A stretch of 45,848 nucleotides of DNA from Thermostichus vulcanus str. 'Rupite' (GTDB lineage Bacteria; Cyanobacteriota; Cyanobacteriia; Thermostichales; Thermostichaceae). Every line of letters begins with the position of its first letter. The stretch's first letter is position 1. The DNA lies in assembly GCF_022848905.1 (NCBI RefSeq), contig NZ_JAFIRA010000011.1, forward strand, positions 31,846-77,693. Reading direction: 5' to 3'. The position numbers were made by a program, and so were the translations under genes. The notes below the pieces were generated by a model. That model was not told the DNA's origin. It ran no database searches and saw nothing but the letters and a program-made list of their open reading frames with translations. Shown one piece after another: positions 17,710 through 26,732 of the stretch.

Positions 17710-18657
17710 ATGAAGGCCATTACCCTACATCAACTGCAAATCTTCGAGGTAGCTGCCCGTCACCTCAGCTTTACCCGTGCTGCCGAAGAACTTTATCTGA
17801 CCCAGCCCACCATCTCGATGCAGATCAAGCAACTGAGTAAGGCGGTAGGGCTACCTCTGTTTGAGCAGGTGGGCAAGCGGCTCTACCTAACTGAGGCTGG
17901 ACAAGCCCTACACCAAACCTGTGGCAAGATTTTTGAGCAGCTGGATCAATTTGAGATGACCCTTGCGGATCTCAAGGGGCTGAAGCAAGGGCGCCTCAGC
18001 ATCGGGGTCGTTACCACCGCCAAGTACTTCATTCCACGTTTGTTAGGGCCGTTTTGCCAGCAGTATCCTGGCATCGACGTGGCACTTAAGGTAATTAATC
18101 GCCAGCAAGTTTTGGATCGCATCGCCCACAATATGGACGATCTTTACGTGATGGGGTTGCCACCGGAAGATCTGGATGTTGTGGCACGTCCGTTTCTGGA
18201 AAATCCCTTGGTGGTGATGGCTCCCATTCATCATCCGCTGGTGGGAGAGAAGAGGATCCCCTTAGAGCGCATTGCCCAAGAACCGTTTTTGGCCCGTGAA
18301 CCCGGATCCGGCACCCGAATGGCAGTGCAACGACTGTTTGATAAACACAACCTGACCCTGAATATCCGCATGGAACTGGGCAGCAGCGAAGCGATTCGTC
18401 AGGCTATTGTCGGTGGCTTGGGCATTTCTGTCTTATCTCAGCATGTCTTAGCGCTTGGGGGCTGGCAACACCATTTGGCAATTTTAGATGTGGAGGAGTT
18501 TCCCATTTATGGCTCTTGGTACTTGGTTTATTTGCGTTCTAAACATCTTTCGGTGGTGGCCAAAGCCTTTGCTGATTTTCTGCTTTCACAGGTGGATCAA
18601 ATGCCCTTAGATTTACTAGACCAAAAAATATCGGATCAAAAAACAGAGCAAACCTGA
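17710..18657 (+). CDS. LysR-type transcriptional regulator, CmpR-like
   Basis: The 315-residue protein has an N-terminal winged helix-turn-helix (about 5-64; SFTRAAEELYLTQPTISMQ is the DNA-reading part) and a C-terminal effector-binding domain (about 92-300). The blocks FEMTLADLKGLKQGRL, TAKYFIPRLLGPFC and REPGSGTRMAVQRLF closely follow the CmpR/CbbR group of cyanobacteria, which controls inorganic-carbon uptake and fixation genes. No carbon-uptake genes are present here, so its targets are unknown. Its position opposite the RND pump gene suggests it may also regulate that gene. The 3' end overlaps the convergent glycosyltransferase gene by 22 bases. Confidence 0.9.
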   Translation: MKAITLHQLQIFEVAARHLSFTRAAEELYLTQPTISMQIKQLSKAVGLPLFEQVGKRLYLTEAGQALHQTCGKIFEQLDQFEMTLADLKGLKQGRLSIGVVTTAKYFIPRLLGPFCQQYPGIDVALKVINRQQVLDRIAHNMDDLYVMGLPPEDLDVVARPFLENPLVVMAPIHHPLVGEKRIPLERIAQEPFLAREPGSGTRMAVQRLFDKHNLTLNIRMELGSSEAIRQAIVGGLGISVLSQHVLALGGWQHHLAILDVEEFPIYGSWYLVYLRSKHLSVVAKAFADFLLSQVDQMPLDLLDQKISDQKTEQT

Positions 18658-21149
18658 GCCAAAACGGGATCCCGTTCTTCCTCTTGACAAAAAGGTCGCA
18701 CCAAATACCCCAACTCTGCTCGCCATTCTCCCCAGCCGTCAAGAGTATGAGTGAAGAATACCCGCAAAAACGCCAAATAAGCGCGTGCCCAGTCATCTGC
18801 GGGATCCAACTCCACAATCTGTTGAAAATGAGTCTGGGCGGAGTGCGGTTGTAGAAGCGCTACCAACATCAACCCCTGTTGGTAATGGCTTTGAATTTGC
18901 TGCGCTAAATCCCCTCGCTCAGCGGCCCGTTGCCCTGCTCCCTCTAATAACTGGCGGGTCAGGGCACGATCCGGATCCGTTAGAAACGTTGGATATTGCA
19001 GAGTTGTCCAAGCATTGAGGTAAAGGGATAACCCCTCCAAGTTCCCCACTGCTGCGGCGTGTGCTGCTTGTTGAAGAAGGAACAAGGGATCAGCCCAAAG
19101 TAGGGATCCCTTTGGGGGAGGGGTGGATAAGAAGGCTGGAGAGGCTGTCCAGGGTAGGCTTAGGGATTGTTGGATCCCTTGGGGGGGGTGCCAGTTGAGG
19201 TGGAGGATCCCGGAAATTTTGTCTCCCTCTAGCTCAGGCAAGTCTGTCGGGGGCAAGGCCAAGATCTCTTCTACAATCCAGTGGCCCGTCTGATTCAGTT
19301 GCAGGCGGTTCTGACCCAAAACCCAAGCTCGCTCAGCCACAATCTGCCCTTGTTCATCTTCTAAGTCGGCCCAAACCAGAGTTTGCGCCAAATCCCTAGC
19401 CGGGCCTTGCCAGTGCAGCTTCCAAGCCGGGATCCCCAGATCCGGGATCGGCGTGATCCGATCCAACACCACCTCAGCAACCTCAACCGGGCTATTTTGA
19501 ACCGTGACCCGTGGCTGTTGGGGATAGTAGGTTTGCAAACGACCCACCGCAGGGAGATGTACGGGCAGATCCACACGCCACTGGGAGCCGGTTTGCAAGC
19601 TTTGCCGAATCTGCTCTTTTGCCGCCTCATAAGGGCCGACAATGCCCATCTCCCCTTCGGCATCGATAAACCCATCCAGCAGCGACAGCTCCAGTTCTGG
19701 CCAGGGGGTTTGTCCGGCGGCCCGGAAGGTGAGGGGCCACTGGTGCAGAGCAGCCAAATAGGTCAGGGTTTCTGAGGAAATCCCTTCTGTGTTGGGGATA
19801 ACCCCTAGGGTGGTGGTCAAGTGGGGCTGTACCAAATATCCGATCCAATCGGTCAGCTCTTGCTCAGGGTGCTGTCCTTGCCATTGCATTTGGATCCCCG
19901 CCCACAAGGGAGCAACCCCCGGCGTCAAGGGTTGCCCAAAGCTCCACAAAGCCAGGGATCCCAAGCCTAGCCCAAGCCAGGGCCAAGCTTGATACAACCC
20001 TTGACACCAGAGTGATGTCTGGGAGCGCTCCTGGAGCCAGCCCCAGGCCCGCCGGATCCCACCTGCTGAAAGCACCGCCAACAGGGGCAGCAGCGGCAGA
20101 GTAAAGCGGATATCCTTGATGGTCACCAGCGTGTAGAGGCCATACCCAGAAAGGTAGGTCAGCAAGAGCGCTAGCTCCGCCTGCCGGGATCCCTGTCGAA
20201 CCTCACTCCATATCCCTGCCAACCCCTGCTTAGCATCCCACCCCCACGGCCACAGCGCCAACAGGGGCAACCCACACAAAAAGGGACTCATCTGTTGCGG
20301 CAGCCAGCGCAGGTAGGTTGTCCACCAGCAAAGGGATCCCGCTGCGCAGGTGATGTAGTAATGAGCTGTGTCGGCATAGCCGAAGCCGTTGCTGAGCACA
20401 AACAGCCAATTGGCTCCATACCAAGGCCAGCAGAGCAGCAGCGTCACCGCCATTCCCAAAACCACTTGGGCCAACGGGATCCCTCGACGCCAACTCTTTG
20501 CCCTGAGTGCTCTGAGGCAAGCTCGCCCCACCAACACCGCCAAGGGGAGCAGCAAAAACAGGATCCCCGTCCACTTGGTCAGCAGCACCGCCGCCCCCGC
20601 CGCCCCCACCCCCACCGTCGCCCCCCAGGAGGGATCCTGCCAGTAGGCCAGCATGGCCCAAAAGGCCAGCGCCACCGCCAACACCAGCATCAGCTCCAAC
20701 ATGTACACATGCGCCAGGGAGGTAACCCCCGGATACAGGAGCAGCAACCCTGCCGCCAGCCAACCCATCCCCGCTGAGGCATACACCCGCCAGCCGATTC
20801 GCTGCGTCACTCCGGCCAGTATTCCCAGTGCCAACAGGTTGAGCAACTGCCCGTCCGCCCGACTGAAGGGATGCCAAGCTGCCAACGGGATCCCCAGCCA
20901 ATAGGTCAAGGGCGGGTAGCGCTGGTTCAGGTGTAAAAACTGCTGCCACCAAAGGGGATCCCAGCGGAAACGACCGACATGAGATCCAAAAGCTTGCGCC
21001 TGCAACAGATGTTGAGCCTCATCCCAAGCTGGGGGGAGCGGATCGGTCAGATTCCAAATCACCAGCAGGATCACAGATAGCCCGGCCAACAGGGCCAACA
21101 GACCCGAAGGGATCCCACCAACCTGCAGCCCTTCTCCTCGTGTACGCAT
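18636..21149 (-). CDS. GT39-type (PMT/ArnT-like) membrane glycosyltransferase with TPR-like C-terminus
   Basis: The protein is 837 residues from ATG 21149 (in-frame ATGs at 21188 and 21206 are alternatives). The first half has 10 or more membrane helices and the family's acidic motif in the first periplasmic loop (PPAWDEAQH), followed by PPLTYWLG. Such enzymes transfer a sugar from a polyprenyl-phosphate donor on the outer face of the membrane. The second half is soluble, and its last 120 residues look like TPR helices (AQTHFQQIVELDPADDWARAYLAF). Acceptor and donor cannot be told from sequence. The gene is divergent from the photolyase gene. Confidence 0.75.
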   Translation of the reverse strand: MRTRGEGLQVGGIPSGLLALLAGLSVILLVIWNLTDPLPPAWDEAQHLLQAQAFGSHVGRFRWDPLWWQQFLHLNQRYPPLTYWLGIPLAAWHPFSRADGQLLNLLALGILAGVTQRIGWRVYASAGMGWLAAGLLLLYPGVTSLAHVYMLELMLVLAVALAFWAMLAYWQDPSWGATVGVGAAGAAVLLTKWTGILFLLLPLAVLVGRACLRALRAKSWRRGIPLAQVVLGMAVTLLLCWPWYGANWLFVLSNGFGYADTAHYYITCAAGSLCWWTTYLRWLPQQMSPFLCGLPLLALWPWGWDAKQGLAGIWSEVRQGSRQAELALLLTYLSGYGLYTLVTIKDIRFTLPLLPLLAVLSAGGIRRAWGWLQERSQTSLWCQGLYQAWPWLGLGLGSLALWSFGQPLTPGVAPLWAGIQMQWQGQHPEQELTDWIGYLVQPHLTTTLGVIPNTEGISSETLTYLAALHQWPLTFRAAGQTPWPELELSLLDGFIDAEGEMGIVGPYEAAKEQIRQSLQTGSQWRVDLPVHLPAVGRLQTYYPQQPRVTVQNSPVEVAEVVLDRITPIPDLGIPAWKLHWQGPARDLAQTLVWADLEDEQGQIVAERAWVLGQNRLQLNQTGHWIVEEILALPPTDLPELEGDKISGILHLNWHPPQGIQQSLSLPWTASPAFLSTPPPKGSLLWADPLFLLQQAAHAAAVGNLEGLSLYLNAWTTLQYPTFLTDPDRALTRQLLEGAGQRAAERGDLAQQIQSHYQQGLMLVALLQPHSAQTHFQQIVELDPADDWARAYLAFLRVFFTHTLDGWGEWRAELGYLVRPFCQEEERDPVLAQVCSVF

Positions 21150-21206
21150 GGGTTGCTCACATGGGTTGCCTAGCAAAGCCAGAGCCATTGTCTCACCCGT
21201 TCCCAT

Positions 21207-21246
21207 GGTTGCTACGCAACGCTTACGCGACAGCGGGACGGAGTCC
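21207..21246. repeat. Composite hairpin repeat between divergent genes
   Basis: About 40 bp join several mini-hairpins: GTTGC/GCAAC around a TAC loop (21208-21220), a CGC/GCG-like middle, then GCGACAGC, which also occurs in the left-edge array, and GGAC/GTCC around a GGA loop (21236-21246). The last 15 bases recur exactly at 417-431. It sits upstream of both likely start codons, in the shared 5' region. Confidence 0.7.
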
Positions 21247-21313
21247 TTTCGAGTTGAGCAGATTGAAGCAGCGTGAACCGCTAGACTCAACCTATTGCAT
21301 TGCAGCGGATCCC

Positions 21314-22894
21314 ATGACACCTTCCCCCCCTGGCTCTATTGGCGTTTGGATCCTCGGCGATCAGCTACACCCCCAACAGGCAGCTCTGGCCTCTTTAGCT
21401 GCTTCAGTGCCGGAGCGGATCCCGGTAATCTTGATCGAGTCCTCAGACTGGGCCAACCGCCGCAACTATCATCAGCAAAAATTGGTGCTGGTTTGGTCGG
21501 CCATGCGCCACTTCGCCCAAGAGCTCCAAAACCAGGGCTACCCCGTCACCTATGTGGAATCAGATGGCTTTGCCGAACCCCTGCAAGCCTGGGCCCAGCA
21601 GCATCAATTGCAACAGATTCGTCTCATGCAGCCCGCCGATTTGCCGTTCCGGTCTGAAGTGGACAAGCTGGGATCCCAACTTCCCTGTCCGATTTTGCAG
21701 ATAGAGAATAACCACTTTCTCTGGACAAGCCGCGACTTTATCAACTGGGCTGCCAAGCGCAAACGGCTGCTCATGGAAGACTTTTATCGGGAAGGACGCA
21801 AACGCTTCCGGGTGCTGATGGACGGTTCCAAGCCCCTAGGCGGACGCTGGAACTACGACCGTGAAAACCGCAAACCCCCCAAAGCCGGGATCCGCTACCC
21901 CACTCCCCTCCACTTCCTCCCCGATGCCCTCACCCAAGCGGTTATCCATAAGGTCAAGCAACACTACGGACAGCACTTTGGATCCCTGGCCGGGTTTGGT
22001 TGGGCGGTAACTCGTAGTCAAGCTCTACAAGTTCTGGAGCATTTTATCAAGGCAAGACTGCCCCACTTTGGCCCCTGGCAAGATGCCATGCAAACCGGCG
22101 AAGACTTTCTTTATCATTCCCTGCTCTCCCCCTACCTGAACTTGGGCTTGCTCACCCCCCACGAGGTTGTCGCCGCCGCCGAAGCCGCCTATCACCAGGG
22201 CGGGATCCCGATCGCCTCGGCGGAGGGGTTCATCCGGCAAATCCTGGGATGGCGAGAGTACATGCGCGGCCTCTACGAGTACCTCATGCCCACGGGGTAC
22301 AGTCAACAGAACTTTTTTAACCACACCCACCCTTTACCGGACTTCTTCTGGACCACCGACACCGACCTCAACTGCCTGCGGCAAACCCTGCAGCAAATCC
22401 ATCGCCACGGCTACGCCCACCACATTCAACGGCTGATGATCCTCAGTAATTTTGCCCTGATTAGTGGTATCCAACCCCAAGCAGTCGAGGCGTGGTTTCA
22501 CGATGTTTTTATCGACAGCTACGACTGGGTGATGCAGACGAATGTGATCGGCATGGGTCTGTTCGCCGATGGTGGCATGTTGGCCAGCAAACCCTACGCT
22601 GCTTCTGCTCAGTACATTCACAAGATGAGCGACTATTGTCGCAATTGCCGCTACAATCACAGCGAAAAGGTGGGCGCACAGGCTTGTCCCTTTAATACTT
22701 TTTATTGGGATTTCCTGTTGCGTCATCGCCCTCGCTTGGCATCTTTGGGCAGGATGGGGTTGGTACTGGCTCATCTGGAGCGGATGAAACCAGAGCTGAT
22801 TTCTCAAATCCAAGCTCAAGCCACGGCTTGGTGGGAGCACCTACAACCGACATCCGACCAACAGAGTCCTTCCTCTGCGCAGTCCGTCCGATAA
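21314..22894 (+). CDS. Iron-sulfur bacterial photolyase/cryptochrome (FeS-BCP, (6-4) photolyase type)
   Basis: The 526-residue protein starts at ATG 21314 with GVWILGDQLHP, the opening typical of the deoxyribodipyrimidine photolyase-related family. It has an antenna domain, then a FAD-binding helical domain (GEDFLYHSLLSPYLNLGLL; ILGWREYMRG; GYAHHIQRLMIL; NVIGMGLFADGG). Four cysteines that should bind a 4Fe-4S cluster are at 354, 442, 445 and 458. The last three have the spacing known for Agrobacterium PhrB (CxxC and 13 residues to the third). The enzyme should use light to repair (6-4) photoproducts. The reading frame is open upstream to 21140, but that part covers a repeat and is unlikely to be translated. 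Confidence 0.9.
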   Translation: MTPSPPGSIGVWILGDQLHPQQAALASLAASVPERIPVILIESSDWANRRNYHQQKLVLVWSAMRHFAQELQNQGYPVTYVESDGFAEPLQAWAQQHQLQQIRLMQPADLPFRSEVDKLGSQLPCPILQIENNHFLWTSRDFINWAAKRKRLLMEDFYREGRKRFRVLMDGSKPLGGRWNYDRENRKPPKAGIRYPTPLHFLPDALTQAVIHKVKQHYGQHFGSLAGFGWAVTRSQALQVLEHFIKARLPHFGPWQDAMQTGEDFLYHSLLSPYLNLGLLTPHEVVAAAEAAYHQGGIPIASAEGFIRQILGWREYMRGLYEYLMPTGYSQQNFFNHTHPLPDFFWTTDTDLNCLRQTLQQIHRHGYAHHIQRLMILSNFALISGIQPQAVEAWFHDVFIDSYDWVMQTNVIGMGLFADGGMLASKPYAASAQYIHKMSDYCRNCRYNHSEKVGAQACPFNTFYWDFLLRHRPRLASLGRMGLVLAHLERMKPELISQIQAQATAWWEHLQPTSDQQSPSSAQSVR

Positions 22895-22948
22895 GATCGG
22901 AACACCTTCCCCCTCTTGACCTGTCAGTTTGTTTGAGGATCGCCAGCC

Positions 22949-23479
22949 ATGAAATGTCCCCGCTGTAGCAAACAAGAGATCCGAGTTCTGGAGTCTCGTT
23001 CGGCAGAAGCTGGCCAAAGTGTACGGCGGCGACGAGAATGCATGTCCTGTGGCTACCGCTTCACCACCTACGAGCGCATCGAATTTGTACCGATCATGGT
23101 GATCAAACGGGATGGATCCCGTGAAAGCTTTAATCGCAGCAAGATTCTGCAAGGGGTGATGCGGGCCTGTCAAAAAACTCAGGTCAGCGTTAAGCAGATG
23201 GAAGAGCTGGTCAACGAAATCGAAGAAAAACTGCAACTGGAAGATGTTCAGGAAGTTACAACTCTGCGCATCGGCGAAATGGTGCTGGATCGGCTGCAGA
23301 ATTTGAGCGAAGTCGCCTATGTCCGCTTTGCCTCCGTCTACCGCCAGTTTCAAGGGGTGAGAGACTTCGTCAATGAGCTGGAGCAATTGGAACCACCGCT
23401 GCGGCAAGATCTGGAGCGCCTACTGCGGGAATCCCCTGGTTCTGAAGGATCCCCTGATTTGGTGGGGGGGTATTCGTGA
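22949..23479 (+). CDS. Transcriptional repressor NrdR
   Basis: The 176-residue protein has an N-terminal zinc ribbon with Cys3, Cys6, Cys31 and Cys34 (MKCPRC; ECMSC). The ATP-cone domain follows (about 48-138; [17 protein letters not shown] is typical). NrdR binds ATP/dATP and represses ribonucleotide reductase genes. No nrd gene and no clear NrdR box were seen in the window. The C-terminal tail after about 150 is an extension rich in Glu, Leu and Pro. It follows the photolyase gene by 54 bp on the same strand and may be co-transcribed with it. Confidence 0.95.
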   Translation: MKCPRCSKQEIRVLESRSAEAGQSVRRRRECMSCGYRFTTYERIEFVPIMVIKRDGSRESFNRSKILQGVMRACQKTQVSVKQMEELVNEIEEKLQLEDVQEVTTLRIGEMVLDRLQNLSEVAYVRFASVYRQFQGVRDFVNELEQLEPPLRQDLERLLRESPGSEGSPDLVGGYS

Positions 23480-23642
23480 AACATTCGTAAAACATCAGTT
23501 GCGCTAAGCCCCAAGGGATCCCTGGTTCTTCCGGGTAATCGGGAAGTGGCGCTTGTGGGTGGAAAAAATTGCTGAAAGAAGCCACCCATCTGTAGAGCTA
23601 GGCGGTATGCTTGGGGTAGCAATCGCTGCTTAACACTAACCC

Positions 23643-23680
23643 TAGTGCTGAGTATGATGGTTTAGCCCTAATCAGCACTA
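23643..23680. promoter_or_regulatory. 9-bp inverted repeat upstream of the coiled-coil protein gene
   Basis: TAGTGCTGA at 23643-23651 and TCAGCACTA at 23672-23680 are perfect complements around a 20-base loop. There is no T-run on either side, so a terminator is unlikely. A second palindrome, GGGAAGTTCCC, lies just downstream at about 23686. Both are in the 291-bp gap between nrdR and the gene at 23771 and may be regulatory. Confidence 0.4.
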
Positions 23681-23770
23681 TCCTTGGGAAGTTCCCACAG
23701 CTTCGTCTGTCAGGGATCCCTGTGACAGCCCACCCTAGACCCCCAATCTATCGGAGTCGATATCCCACCT

Positions 23771-24640
23771 ATGCAGTACGATTTTCGGGGATCCCCAGGC
23801 GCACGCAATGGCAATGGCAATGGCAACCTCAGCAGTTTGCCTCGTCATGGCTATCGTTCCCCTTCTGCCATGGAAACCGGGCCAGGGGTGGTTCCCCTTC
23901 AGATGTACCAGCAAGTTGCTGAAGAGTTGGAGGCTGCTCGCCAGCAGGTGAGCCAGCTTTCCTCAGAAAACCAGCGCCTGCGGTCTTTGCATCAGCAACT
24001 GTCGGGAGAAATTGCCGGCATCAGCCAAGAATTTCAAGGTCAGTTGGGTCACACCCTAAAACGTCTCCAGCAAATTGGGCAGGCCGCCCAATCCGCCGCT
24101 GGTTCAGAAGGTGGATCCCAACCTTTTCAACCCGCCCCCACCCCCCAGCCCAGTGCCCCAGAAGCTCCTCCTACCTACGACTTTTTGAATCGCCTTAAAC
24201 GCCGACAAGCGGGCAACGGAGCCTCCCCCTTACCGTCGAACAGTTATCCGGAACCCTACACATCTAACCCCGGCTTCTCTGCCCCCTTTGATCCCCCCTG
24301 CCGGCCTGCTCCCTCCCGGACGGAAGCCACTGTGCCTCCACCGGGGTTTGATCGCCCCCGCCATACCAACTCTGCTGAGTCTTACCCCCGCGCCGGTTAT
24401 CAGGTTCCTTCTTTAGATGAGTTAATGCAGGATATGGGCGCTCCGAATCCCTATGCCGAGGCTTATCCCACAGGTGTTTACCAGCGGGTTCGGGATCAAC
24501 ACCACGGATCCCAGGGATCCACCGTGCTTTGGTTGGCTGCTGCGGTCATTTTGGTGATCGGGTCGTTTGGATTGGGGTTTGTGGCTGTACAGCCCTTCCT
24601 GCGTAACGATCCACCGCCCCCGTCTGTACAGGCACCCTAA
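23771..24640 (+). CDS. Hypothetical coiled-coil protein with C-terminal membrane anchor
   Basis: The 289-residue protein is not recognised. A Gly/Asn-rich N-terminus is followed by a coiled coil at about 42-105 (YQQVAEELEAARQQVSQLSS and onward). A Pro/Ser-rich disordered stretch follows (about 110-230). One hydrophobic helix lies near the end (about 254-277, VLWLAAAVILVIGSFGLGFVAV) with a short tail rich in Pro. This suggests a cytoplasmic coiled-coil protein anchored by its C-terminus, perhaps a scaffold or division-linked factor, but no function is claimed. The Asn-Gly repeat is encoded by short GGCAAT repeats. ATG 23771 is the chosen start. Confidence 0.7.
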   Translation: MQYDFRGSPGARNGNGNGNLSSLPRHGYRSPSAMETGPGVVPLQMYQQVAEELEAARQQVSQLSSENQRLRSLHQQLSGEIAGISQEFQGQLGHTLKRLQQIGQAAQSAAGSEGGSQPFQPAPTPQPSAPEAPPTYDFLNRLKRRQAGNGASPLPSNSYPEPYTSNPGFSAPFDPPCRPAPSRTEATVPPPGFDRPRHTNSAESYPRAGYQVPSLDELMQDMGAPNPYAEAYPTGVYQRVRDQHHGSQGSTVLWLAAAVILVIGSFGLGFVAVQPFLRNDPPPPSVQAP

Positions 24641-24756
24641 GAGCCACAGAGACTGTAGCTGTACACGGGGATCCCACTAAAAATCCACTCGCTAAGCTAG
24701 GGATGTCCTCCCCTTTGTGAGGATGCAGGAATCTGTTGGGGGTTGTATCAATATCA

Positions 24757-25377
24757 ATGGTTCAGACTGTCCCTGCTCCTCTCACACTTGAAGCATTCTT
24801 TGAGCATGTGCCTGATGACGGTCGCTTTGAGCTGCGTAATGGAGTCGTGGTGGAAATGCAGCCCACAGGCACCCATGAACAGGTAGCGGGATTTCTAGCA
24901 CAACAGTTGGCAGTTACCATTCACACCAATGCCTTGCCCTATTTGATCCCCCGTCAGGCAATTCTCAAAGCCGCAGATAGCGACCTTTCAGGCTACAACC
25001 CCGATGTGGTGGTTTTGAATAAGGATGCCCTCAAGAATGAGCCGCTCTGGAGTAAACGCTCCACCCTTGTAGAAGGTAAGGCTGTCGTTTTAGCCATCGA
25101 GGTTGTCAGTACAAATTGGCAGGATGACTATCTGCTCAAACAGGGGGAATACGAACGGCTAGGGATCCCAGAGTATTGGATCGTGGACTATTTGGGGTTG
25201 GGGGGTAAACGATTAATCGGAAATCCCAAGCAACCCACCCTCACTATTTGTGAGCTGGTTGAAGGGGAGTATCAAATCCGGTTGCTCAGAAACCAGGATC
25301 CCTTGGTATCGCGGGCATTCCCAAGGTTAAATCTGAGAGTGGATCAGATCTTTGCTGCAGGCCAAGAAAATTCTTGA
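24757..25377 (+). CDS. Uma2 family (DUF820) nuclease-like protein
   Basis: The 206-residue protein starts at ATG 24757; an in-frame TTG at 24736 is possible. It shows the DUF820/Uma2 pattern with PD-(D/E)XK fold elements: LEAFFEHVP, FELRNGVVVEMQPTG, PDVVVL, VLAIEVVS, and YERLGIPEYWIVD. These proteins are very numerous in cyanobacteria and are predicted restriction-type endonucleases, but their biological role is unknown. It stands alone with no methylase or transposase gene next to it. It converges on the amidohydrolase gene, 14 bp away. Confidence 0.88.
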   Translation: MVQTVPAPLTLEAFFEHVPDDGRFELRNGVVVEMQPTGTHEQVAGFLAQQLAVTIHTNALPYLIPRQAILKAADSDLSGYNPDVVVLNKDALKNEPLWSKRSTLVEGKAVVLAIEVVSTNWQDDYLLKQGEYERLGIPEYWIVDYLGLGGKRLIGNPKQPTLTICELVEGEYQIRLLRNQDPLVSRAFPRLNLRVDQIFAAGQENS

Positions 25378-25391
25378 GTCTCTCTTGTTTG

Positions 25392-26732
25392 TCAAAGCCC
25401 AGCACGCCGGCAGAGATCCGTAGCCTGGGATCCCACCTGGTGTCGCAGTTCCTCCTCAGGTAGGGTGAGCACCTGTCGGTTGTGCATGAGGATTTTCCCA
25501 TCGCAAATCGTGGTGGAAACATCGCTGCCGTGAGCCGCATACACCACCTGGGCGATCAGGTTATTCAGGGATCCCTGTAGGCGGGGCCAGAGATGGGGAG
25601 CCCGCAAATCCAATAGGATTACATCCGCTTTTTTACCGACCTCCAAGCTGCCAATCTCCTGCTCCAAACCCAAACAAGCCGCACTACCGCGGGTGGCCAT
25701 CCACAAAGCCTGTTCAGCCGGTAGAGCTGCCCCATCTCCCGAGGTCAACCGTTGCAGAAACACCGCCAATCGCATTTCCTCGAACAAGTCCAGATTGTTG
25801 TTGCTCAAAATGGAGTCGGTGCCCAACCCCACCGGGATCCCTTGCCGTAGCCACTGCAAAACCGGCGCTATGCCGGAGGCCAGTTTCAGGTTGGAGCTGG
25901 GATTATGGGCGATGCGGACTCCTTTGGCTTGCAGTAGGTCGATCTCTTCCGGTTGCACCTGCACACAGTGGGCGGCCAACGTCCTGGAAGTCAAGCATCC
26001 CCACCGTTCCAAACACTGCACCGGCGTCATTCCGTAGCGGGCTTGGAGGGTTTCCACTTCCCAACGGGTTTCGGCCAAATGGGTATGCAACCCAACACCG
26101 TACTTTTGGGCTAGCTCGGATCCCTGGGTGAAACTCTCAGGATGACAGGAATAGGGAGCATGGAGCCCCACCCAAATATGAATCCGACCCGATCCCCGCC
26201 CGTGCCAGGCTTGGATCAGGTTCTCCGTATCTGCCAGAGCTTCTCCTACCCCTGTCGGTTCGTCGATTACCTGTGGGCTGAAGATCCCTCGCAACCCAGA
26301 TTGCTCGGTGACAGCAGCAGCAGCAGCCGGGTGCCGGTAAATGTCGATGAAGGTGGTCGTACCGGATCGGATCATCTCCAGTTGGTTCATGCCGGCGGCT
26401 GCAGTTATGTCGGCGGGGGTATAGGCGGCATCCAGAGGGAAACAAATCTCCGTCAACCAACGGGACAGCTCTCGATCTTCACAGAGCCCCCGTGTTAGGC
26501 ACTCGTGCATGTGGGCATTCACCAACCCTGGCAAGGCAACGTGATCCCTTCCGTCCAGGGTTTGCCGGCCTACATAGGGGAGATCCTGCCCCAACGCCAC
26601 GATCCGATCCCCATCAATGGCAATATCCACCCGCTCTAAAACCCGCCCCAACTGATCCATCGGGATGGCAGCACAGTCGCGCAGCAACAAATCAACCGTT
26701 TTTCTCTCCATCCCATCACGATTCAGAGCCAT
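25392..26732 (-). CDS. Amidohydrolase, chlorohydrolase/MTA-SAH deaminase type
   Basis: The 446-residue protein has the amidohydrolase metal ligands: HxH in NAHMHECL (about 74-80), His in LHTHLAE, His in AHCV, and Asp in GLGTDS. The blocks SGTTTFIDIY and IAHNPSSNLKLASG match the group that deaminates 5-methylthioadenosine, S-adenosylhomocysteine or related purines and triazines. It should act in the cytoplasm in purine or methionine salvage; the exact substrate is not certain. Its ATG at 26732 lies inside the end of the upstream DUF1152 gene (17-base overlap), and an ATG at 26711 is an alternative. The two genes look like one transcription unit. Confidence 0.88.
   Translation of the reverse strand: MALNRDGMERKTVDLLLRDCAAIPMDQLGRVLERVDIAIDGDRIVALGQDLPYVGRQTLDGRDHVALPGLVNAHMHECLTRGLCEDRELSRWLTEICFPLDAAYTPADITAAAGMNQLEMIRSGTTTFIDIYRHPAAAAAVTEQSGLRGIFSPQVIDEPTGVGEALADTENLIQAWHGRGSGRIHIWVGLHAPYSCHPESFTQGSELAQKYGVGLHTHLAETRWEVETLQARYGMTPVQCLERWGCLTSRTLAAHCVQVQPEEIDLLQAKGVRIAHNPSSNLKLASGIAPVLQWLRQGIPVGLGTDSILSNNNLDLFEEMRLAVFLQRLTSGDGAALPAEQALWMATRGSAACLGLEQEIGSLEVGKKADVILLDLRAPHLWPRLQGSLNNLIAQVVYAAHGSDVSTTICDGKILMHNRQVLTLPEEELRHQVGSQATDLCRRAGL

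Noticed and set aside
21140-21313. N-terminal extension of the photolyase
   Set aside because: It includes a repeat element and no family match; the conserved start begins at 21314.
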